Assembly: GCA_024509875.1 (NCBI GenBank)
Contig: JAMPIV010005834.1
Location: 1 to 64,000, forward strand
Length of the DNA stretch: 64,000 nt
Direction: 5' to 3'
Source of the DNA: Oreohelix idahoensis
Lineage: Eukaryota > Mollusca > Gastropoda > Stylommatophora > Oreohelicidae
Of the stretch, positions 57,000 to 64,000 are shown piece after piece. Position 1 is the stretch's first letter. Every line of letters begins with the position of its first letter. A model generated the notes under the pieces. The model searched no databases, was not told where the DNA came from, and was given only the letters and a program-made list of their open reading frames with translations. The translations under genes and the position numbers were made by a program.

Positions 57000-57798
57000 T
57001 ACAACTGCAATTTGTAAAAAAAATAACCGTACACTTTAATAATTAAAACAGAAATTTAGATAAAATTGCAGATAGGTGTTTACAAAAATCACAACTGTTA
57101 TTTAATAATTTGTCATTGTCTTTTACGTCATATCGGCCATTTGGTAACTTCTGGATTTTGCTTCTTTAATGAGCATATACTTAACTCCTTCAGTTCCTGT
57201 CACTATAGACAGTTCTATCCTTGACCATGTGTAGATTTTCCAAGATACTTAATTCGCCTGGACATGTAGACACAATGCTACTTCCAGGCGATGCACAGAT
57301 GGTCCTTTACTCATACACTACAGTCTGTTATGCTTCTTACAGCAGCTTTGTTGCGACTCTATCTCGGATAGGAACATGAAAAACATATGCACCAGACTAT
57401 GGTATCTGTTATCTACAACCAAGAAGATCCTCCGATGAAGACGGGCCACTATTTATCAGAATGCTCATTTAACTTAAACAACATAGTCAACGAGGCCGAG
57501 GTCACGTCAATCAAAGAATACGTCATGCAATCAATAAAATACACGGAAAGACTTTGGACATCATTACAAAATGTTCATAAATTTTGCCTCGATTAATTCC
57601 CTTTGGACCTAAGTTATGCCAAAGTGGTTTCACTTTAAAGACATTAACGAAAATTTAAATTTGCACTGAACGAAAAAAAAAAACGAGGAAAAAGAAGAAA
57701 CCGTGGAAGAAGAAGACAAGAGGAGGAAGAAGAATAAGACCAACTCCTTGGCACCCAAAATTTAAAAGCTAAGCACTGAAAAGGACTGTTGTCGAAGA
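57000..57798. other. No secure gene
   Basis: A 69-codon frame at 57387-57596 (ECSFNLNNIVNEAEVTSI) is not recognised. An A/G-rich run lies at 57672-57740. Confidence 0.3.
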
Positions 57799-58155
57799 AT
57801 GAAAACACATACACTGGAAGTGTCTAGTAGTGTTTCTGAACTAATCAGATTCCAATCAGATTCGCGCATTTTCTGCAAGCTCGCCGACAATGCGATGCCT
57901 AACTTACAATGGAAATATGGCAGCGAACGCATTTGTGTTATGACTGCATCGTTTCAGTTGAAGTATAATAAAACTGATGGACATATTCAAATTTTACTTA
58001 ATCCTTTTGCTCAAGGAGGAGACAACGTATATGTGGATATATTGGAAAGTGAAGTGCGTTCTGTAATTTCGGAGATAATAGTAAGTAAGTGTGTCACGTT
58101 GTTTGCAAATAGAGCTAAAGTTCCCTTTTGTAAAGCAAAGCAAATCGAAAGCTGA
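57799..58155 (+). other. Orphan open frame, 118 codons, possible exon
   Basis: An ATG frame of ordinary amino acid composition (LADNAMPNLQWKYGSERI, QILLNPFAQGGDNVYVDILE). It passes through a strong splice-donor-like GTAAGTAAGTG at about 58080-58090, after VRSVISEI. It could be an internal exon of a host gene or chance. I recognise no domain. Confidence 0.25.
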
Positions 58156-58335
58156 ACAGATTTGGGAAAAATATATATGTAAAGAAAGGTACACTTCTGC
58201 TTGATAAAAATATAAAAGAATGGAGAAGGTATCTGATGTAGGAGATGAGCACGACGAAAAACCGTGGGGAAGGAAAAGCACAGATGTCCAAAAATGTACC
58301 AGTGCAGCAAAATAAAATCTCACACCAAGTTCTAG

Positions 58336-58378
58336 TGACGTCACAGTTCTAACTTACGCCGGATGCAAAGCTATTTAA
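58336..58378 (+). promoter_or_regulatory. Possible promoter: CRE palindrome plus TATA-like box
   Basis: TGACGTCA (58336-58343) is followed about 28 bp later by CTATTTAAG (about 58371-58379), a plausible CREB/TATA arrangement. No clear transcript can be assigned downstream; 58380-59364 shows no recognised gene. Confidence 0.25.
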
Positions 58379-58389
58379 GCTGCCCTAAA

Positions 58390-59360
58390 TTTGAATGTGG
58401 ACACGCACGAAATCAGTTTTTGCATGACGAACAGAGGAAAGAGCTAGCCACTACTACTTTCACTATTTGTGTATTGTGACAGCCTGCCTTGACCAAGTAA
58501 ATTGTCGAGTTGTGTAATTTCTGAAGGGCTAGAGGGTTCAGTTCGACTCATGTCAGAAGATCAATATATCTACATAAAGGAACTCAGAAGTGGGTACTCC
58601 TAATGTTATCCACGTGTTATCCTGCATAATTGTCAAGGAGCACAGCAGTGGGACCACTCATATTCACTGTTAACTCTAGTGTTTGAAGAACACCAGTGAA
58701 GAGTTTCATCATCGTGTGTAACCCTATCAACTCAGGTCTGGGACATTGCAGTCTAGCAGCCCAAGAGACTTTTAAGATAAGTTCAACACCACATGAACTA
58801 TTGTTGCAATTTAAGTGCGAGTGGTCAATGAAGAAACTTTATAGAATCACAGAACAGTTTGCAGGAAATCTGTTATTTCAGTGACACTTTACTAGTGTAA
58901 ATATAATTAAAAACTGTCAATTAGTGTTTAATATATCATCATATAAAACTCATTCTTATTCATTCTGAGAACAGGAAGAAAAGAAATTACTTATAAATAA
59001 ATTGATTCATTAATTGTACCTAGAAACTTTGTAAATTCCTTTTTGTTCAATTTTAAATTTTAAAATTGGAAGTACATTATTTTTTTAAGCATAGTGTAGT
59101 CTGAACGAGATGGCGCCATAGGCTCTTGATCTGCTACATCACTACTTGGACAAGAGTACTTTACAGCCTGACTTTAACTTGTGCCATCAATACACCAGTG
59201 CTCTTTTGTGACACTGGAGTATTTCTTTTAGTCCAGAATTATTGTCTGGCACAATCACCTTCTCTGTGGTGCGTAATGCTGGAAAGTAACATAGAAGGAA
59301 ATATCGATATTCTCCTCTTTCCACACAATCTGCAAAAGGAAAATTCAATCTTTTGGCCGA
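58390..59360. other. No gene seen
   Basis: Nearly 1 kb without a recognised element. Confidence 0.35.
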
Positions 59361-59364
59361 ATAC

Positions 59365-59760
59365 CATCACCAACCAAGAACTGCTTACTCGGAGCAACCA
59401 AGAGGACAAGCACACCATCATAGCTGGCAGAAGCTGGAGTTGGGTTGGCCACGCCATCAGAGGAGACCCCTAATGTTATCACAAGAACAGCAATGCTATG
59501 GCCTTTCGAAGGAAAGGGAAAGAGAGGCCGACCAAAAACAACTTGGCGGAGAACTGTGGAGGTCGAGATGCACAGAATGAACCAGAGTTAGGGTACTGCA
59601 CGAAGGATGGCCACCGACCGAACAAAGAGGAAGCAGTTTGTTGCTGCCCTACAAAACGCCACCAGGCGTGATGGCCACTGATTGCTTTGACAGTCGGCTA
59701 CTAAGGATCAAAGAAGAGAAGAGAAGACCTTAAATATAAGGTGGAAATCTGGGTTACAAG
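59365..59760 (+). pseudogene. Non-LTR element C-terminus and 3' end (family D)
   Basis: Reads ITNQELLTRSNQEDKHTIIA, GRSWSWVGHAIRGDP, then after a frameshift GKRGRPKTTWRRTVEVEMHR and KQFVAALQNATRRDGH with a stop. The 3' UTR TGATTGCTTTGACAGTCGG and a GAAGAGAAG tail follow. It is 5' truncated. The upstream frame from 59126 is flank. Confidence 0.8.

Positions 59761-59762
<2 letters not shown>

Positions 59763-59820
<58 letters not shown>
59763..59820. repeat. (AT)n microsatellite
   Basis: About 58 bp. Confidence 0.97.
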
Positions 59821-59822
<2 letters not shown>

Positions 59823-60029
59823 TCTTCTTCTTCCATCCTTAGCCACCAACCAGCAAAGCAGTGTGTGGCCAGTATGCCTAGTGGCGTCTTAGGGCAACAA
59901 CAAATTGATCAATCTATTGCTGTTTCCACCACGCCTAGTGGCGTCTTTGTGGAACAAAAACAGACCAAACAATCTATCATTGTTTCCGTAATCAGATTGG
60001 TTGGCAAGCAGGTGATCAGCCCACTGTGC

Positions 60030-60035
<6 letters not shown>
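59821..60035 (-). repeat. Family D 3' end-related repeat, sister of 47105-47320
   Basis: (TTC)n then CATCCTTAGCCACCAACC and two CGCCTAGTGGCGTCTT-type units. Opposite orientation to the family D copy just upstream. Confidence 0.6.

Positions 60036-60110
<75 letters not shown>
60036..60110. repeat. (AT)n microsatellite
   Basis: About 75 bp. Confidence 0.97.
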
Positions 60111-60111
<1 letters not shown>

Positions 60112-60115
<4 letters not shown>

Positions 60116-60610
60116 TGCGGGGAGAGGACAAGAAAGTATTCAGTGGTGTACTAGAAGATGAGACAAAGCTGGCATTTACTGATGATGTTGTACTGATTGC
60201 TAAATCAGAGGCACATTTTCAATCCAACCTGCAAGTCTGGAAGGAAGAGTTTAAAGAAGAAAGGGATTGTCATCAGTAGCTCCAAACCAAAAACCATGGT
60301 GATATCACAAGAGGAAAGAAGGCATCAGATTAAGCTGGGAGAGGAGGTCCTGAAGCAGGTCAGCTGCTTTAAATACCTCAGAGCTGTCATAGACTGGAAG
60401 GGAGGCATCAAAGAAGAGTTGGCTACCCGAAGAGCAGCAGCTGGGAGACTTTTTCAGGTAGAACAGTCTCGACTACGATGGATTGGCCATGTCTGCAAAA
60501 TGGGAGAAGATCGGCTACCACGACAAGCATGGGGAACTGAGAGCGAGAGATCCAGACCTCCAGGAAGACCCAGAGTCCATTGGGAGGACAACATTAGTGT
60601 CCCATATGTA
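60112..60610 (+). pseudogene. Non-LTR reverse transcriptase remnant with internal deletion (family F)
   Basis: Begins with a catalytic-box relic LAFTDDVVLIAKSE (60168-60210; FADD changed to FTDD). After a frameshift it continues KPKTMVISQEERRHQIKLGE and CFKYLRAVIDWKGG. At about 60457 it jumps from AAAGRLFQ straight to VEQSRLRWIGHVCKMGEDRL and RSRPPGRPRVHWED. The jump skips the normal thumb segment, so an internal deletion is likely. The open frame 60197-60667 is therefore a degraded composite. Confidence 0.8.
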
Positions 60611-60669
60611 AATAGTGCAGCAGTGACCGTCCACTTTTGCCCCCCCCCTTTCCCTCCCCCCATCTAGGG

Positions 60670-62730
60670 TTACATATTTTTGCTACATTAACGCCTGATT
60701 CACTATCGCAATTAACACGCGAGCCGTCTGGCAATTAAGCACGATGGAACAGAGCGAAGTGCGCAGCACGGCGTAATCGTTCTTTGATCAGGGAAACACG
60801 CGGGCAGACGTCAGGCGTTAATAGTTTCTTTGAAGATTCAAGGGCGATAAGTCTGAGACGTACCTTGGATTGTTACATTTTCAGAAGAATTAACTTACGT
60901 AGCTGATATGCGGCAGGCGGGGAGAATGAAAGACAAGCCAGAGGTTGTCGGTCGGCAGAGGTGAAGAAAAAACATTTCATTCAGGAATCGAACCGTAGAT
61001 GTCCCCGGCCCTGGCCGTAGGTGCGACTTTTGCATTAAGGAGCGAAAGAACGGCATCTATAGATATATACCCCGTCTCCCCAAAAGTCATTATCAGATGC
61101 TCAGAGAATTTTCTGAAATAACTAGCTCGATATCCTAAGAGTTTTTCGTACAAAGTGAATGCTTAGATTCGTGGAGTTGTTTCCATCTTTCTCTGTTTGC
61201 GGTAATTTATCCACTAGCCGTTAAGTGATTGAGTGTGTTAAAAGTTTTTCATTATATTTCACTGGGATTTTCTGTGTTAAATTGAATAGCGTATTAAATA
61301 ACATATAGCTAAATTTTTCCAACTGTAAAGTAAATTTACTTACTCGCTATTCCACAGAAAGAGATGCCAGAATGGACTAGTACATACATTAAATAACTGG
61401 CTACTGACGGTATATATTATTTACTTATTTCGATTTTGTGTAATTTTATAAATGTCTAGTGTTCATATCACGCGTTAAAAGCGATAGGATAGGCTAGACA
61501 TTTGTGGTTTATAATCTAATATAATAACGTAGTGGTTAAAGAGGTCTTACCTTAACACGTGTTGGATATAATATTGATATTTTTGTTAAATTTTTATATT
61601 TCTTTCCCAAAATCTAGGCTGATCAAAAACCCAGCGAACTAGAGGTCTTAGGGTCATATGAAATTATGGTCATATGAACTTATGTCTTATGAACTATGGT
61701 CGCATGGTCCATTGGTATTATAAGTGTATAAGCAAACAGAAACGTTATAATATTGTTGAGTCTTCGGGATATGACCTGTGCGGTCCATTTTCTTCATTTT
61801 ATGAGAGAGATCTAACTAGAACAATAATTGTAAATGTTAACTGGACCAGAACTATACCAGATTTTACCTATATAAATCTCATCAGCCAGCTGTAGCAAAA
61901 TATATTGTCAGCAACATTTGTGTAATTTAACATAGTGTCTCAGCAACCAGAGGCTAGACAACACAGGAAATATATATGTATTATTCCTCCAATGTCGGCG
62001 ATCACCACGTATAAACCTTACTCCAACCAACTGAAGGCAGAGATACAGTATTTATCCAGGAAAACAATTAAATCCCCAACTCCAGCGACTACCGTGAAAT
62101 TTGCAGACAGCAACTACGGCTAGTCTGTGGCTGGATTTGGCAAAAGTTAATATGACACTGAATAGTCTTATTACTTATTAGTGTTTATTTCCACGGAACG
62201 CCTGCGACAGCTATTGGGTAAGCGAATATGAATGTGGCCACAGTATGAAGGATTGAATGAACTGTAAGAGAGTAACATAATTTTCTTTTGTTACCACTAT
62301 CATACAAATCTTTCTTTTTTTTTTTTTTGTTCTCATTAACCTGAGTCTTTACGGGATAGATTAATTAGGGACTTGTCCTTTGTTTTCTTTACTGACTATT
62401 CCATACACTTATTGTTAACTATTGATCTTTTGGGTGAATTAACCTCTGTTGGGATCTTCTTCTCCTTTCCTTTACCAGAGGGGAGAACCTATTTGATTAA
62501 TTCTCATTTTGTCTGTAAACCATGATCTACTGATGTATATGATTTATGTAGTAAAGTTCTTGTGATAAATAAACTTAATAAACCTTAAGTTATTGTGTTG
62601 GTCAACCTCTACCCTTTCTGTTATCCATAGTTATTTTCACGTTTATGCGTATTTGTCACAGAATTGTGTGCATGTGGGTGCAGTGTAACTTGTATTTTGT
62701 ACAAGGAGAGAAAGTGCGTCTGATTTAAAT
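60670..62730. other. Long unassigned stretch
   Basis: About 2 kb. At 60984-60994 the complement reads GGTTCGATTCC, a B-box-like site that may mark an old SINE. Two short unrecognised frames lie at 61674-61895 and 61935-62123 (the latter RKYICIIPPMSAITTYKPYS). AATAAA signals occur near 62568 and 62578. No gene can be supported. Confidence 0.35.
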
Positions 62731-62733
62731 ATA

Positions 62734-63480
62734 CAGTAGAACTCCATTTATCCGAACCCCAATTATCCGAACATCCAATTATCCGAACACTTTTTCCAGA
62801 AAAAAAAAAAATCAGATGCCACAGTCACGTTAGACTAAAATTCTGAATCTTTTGATGCGGCAAACTTCAAATGTGTGCGAACAATTTGTAGAGAATGGGA
62901 TGGCTAATGGTCGGTCGCTTACGTACAGGAAGTCAGTTAGATCATAAAGTCAGTTAATATCTGGTTTAAAAATACAGTGTACGTGTGCGTTCTAGGTAGA
63001 ACACTGGCTAAACAGACAGTTCAACTTAAAATAATTGTGTCTGCTACTACAGCAGAATAATTTTGGCGTACAAGTATTTCTCTGTGCGATATGGCATCTT
63101 CCAGTAGGCCTAAAGCATATAAAAGGAACCGCAATGTTTTGTCAATTGAAACGAAAACAGAATTTATCAAGAGACTAGGACAAGGTGAAACTGTGTCTTC
63201 ACTTGCGAGGATTTTCAATGTTGGGAAAGCTACCGTCTCTGACATTAAAAGTAACAAGGATAAAATTATGAGTTTTGCATCGAAATTTGATAGTGAAAAT
63301 GGGTCGAAGAAACGTAAAACCATGAGAAATGCGAAAGATGTGAAATTGGAAGAGGCTTTGTATATATGGTTTGTGCAAAGAAGAAGCAAAGGGGAACCTA
63401 TCTCTGGTTCTCTGTTGTGTGAAAAGTGTAGTGAAATTGACAGAGATACAACGGTAAAATACTCAAAAGATAACATTTAA
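62734..63480 (+). mobile_element. Tigger/pogo-type transposon, left end with truncated transposase
   Basis: A TA (62732-62733) precedes the terminal sequence CAGTAGAACTCCATTTATCC, followed by three ATTATCCGAAC-type repeats within 60 bp, a usual pogo/Tigger subterminal pattern. The transposase N-terminus follows at 63091. No matching right end was seen before 64000, and coding similarity ends at 63480. Confidence 0.8.
63091..63480 (+). CDS. Tigger-type DNA-binding domain only (CENP-B-like), 129 residues
   Basis: From ATG 63091: a basic start, then a pipsqueak-type helix-turn-helix (residues about 15-65; VLSIETKTEFIKRL, SLARIFNVGKATVSDIKSNK). The beginning of the second, CENP-B/Tc5-type helix-turn-helix follows (about 83-115; LEEALYIWFVQRRSKGEPIS and LLCEKC). 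The sequence then departs from the family and stops at 63478-63480. A full Tigger transposase continues with a DDE domain, absent here. The frame is clean over its whole length. It could be a truncated relic or a free DNA-binding protein; the former is more likely. Confidence 0.8.
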   Translation: MASSSRPKAYKRNRNVLSIETKTEFIKRLGQGETVSSLARIFNVGKATVSDIKSNKDKIMSFASKFDSENGSKKRKTMRNAKDVKLEEALYIWFVQRRSKGEPISGSLLCEKCSEIDRDTTVKYSKDNI

Positions 63481-64000
63481 GGATAAAAACATAATGCGTA
63501 GGCTGCTGATGTACATGATCGCCTAGACCGCGGGTCATCACCCTCCATAAAATTGACTTGCTAGACAGGAGGGGAACGGCGGATCAAAAGAAAAAAAAAA
63601 ATATGACTGGAAAGGCTAAGGAGACGCAATGGGGGGGAAATGGATGAAAGTAAAAAAATTCAAGTCCCCCAAATTGACACGAGGTACGGAATTGGACGTT
63701 TTGCGATACCAAGCGCTTGATTTGAATTTGAGCGGAAGAACGCAGATGTTAGGAATATTACAAAAATTTAAAAAGTAATTTTTCTTAATATTAATGTTAG
63801 GAATATAAAAATTAGCTGGCCGGATGGCCTATTCTGAGCAATGAAATAATATGATCTTAATTTTACAAACGGATAGATAATATTGAAGATAATGACAAAA
63901 GACAGTGTAGTTCACATCATCGCTAGACTATATTGAATCTAAAAGTGTCACAATTTGCACACAAAAACACGACCTTGGGAACAGGTGTTCAAAGTTACTT
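63481..64000. other. No gene seen
   Basis: No transposase sequence and no inverted end found. Short poly(A) and poly(G) runs only. Confidence 0.35.

Overview
This is eukaryotic DNA from an invertebrate animal. It is AT-rich, intergenic in character and made almost entirely of mobile elements and simple repeats. I found no convincing host gene, no intact tRNA or rRNA gene and no CRISPR. The mix (Ty3/Gypsy LTR elements, RTE-like and other non-LTR elements, Penelope, Tigger/pogo transposons, several tRNA-derived SINE families, long AT and CAT/CAC tracts) fits a lophotrochozoan, most simply a mollusc. That placement is inference.

Layout. 1-3080: 3' end of one Gypsy-type element (reverse transcriptase/RNase H remnant plus a 2.3-kb LTR). 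3209-3588: a SINE. 3669-12559: a complete Gypsy insertion with 2.34-kb LTRs, primer site, purine tract and a 5-bp target duplication. Its gag carries a SCAN-like region, and integrase pieces lie BEFORE reverse transcriptase, the order of the Gmr1-like group. 12842-16145: a Tigger transposon with only the C-terminal transposase part, invaded by two ~833-bp direct repeats separated by a tRNA-Ile 3' half that includes CCA. 16146-28240: LINE tails, a 345-bp MITE resembling Tigger1, satellites, a 740-bp CAT/CAC tract and SINEs. 28254-31510: an RTE-type LINE with an apparently intact 987-residue protein. 32200-38000: SINEs, LINE remnants and Penelope 3' ends, one of them a head-to-head inverted dimer with target duplications and hammerhead-like motifs. 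38100-46170: an LTR-bounded minus-strand element with coiled-coil and Asn-rich coding remnants but no polymerase, itself invaded by a SINE and a truncated RTE copy. 46170-62730: LINE tails, SINEs, inverted repeats and a TIR element that split a LINE, with long stretches holding nothing recognisable. 62734-63480: left end of a second Tigger with the CENP-B-type DNA-binding domain only.

How the parts work together. The locus is a nest of insertions. The RTE protein, if expressed, is the one apparently complete mobilisation enzyme here; it could act on its own RNA and possibly on SINEs with matching tails. The Gypsy, Penelope, LTR-B and Tigger copies lack essential parts and would need proteins supplied in trans.
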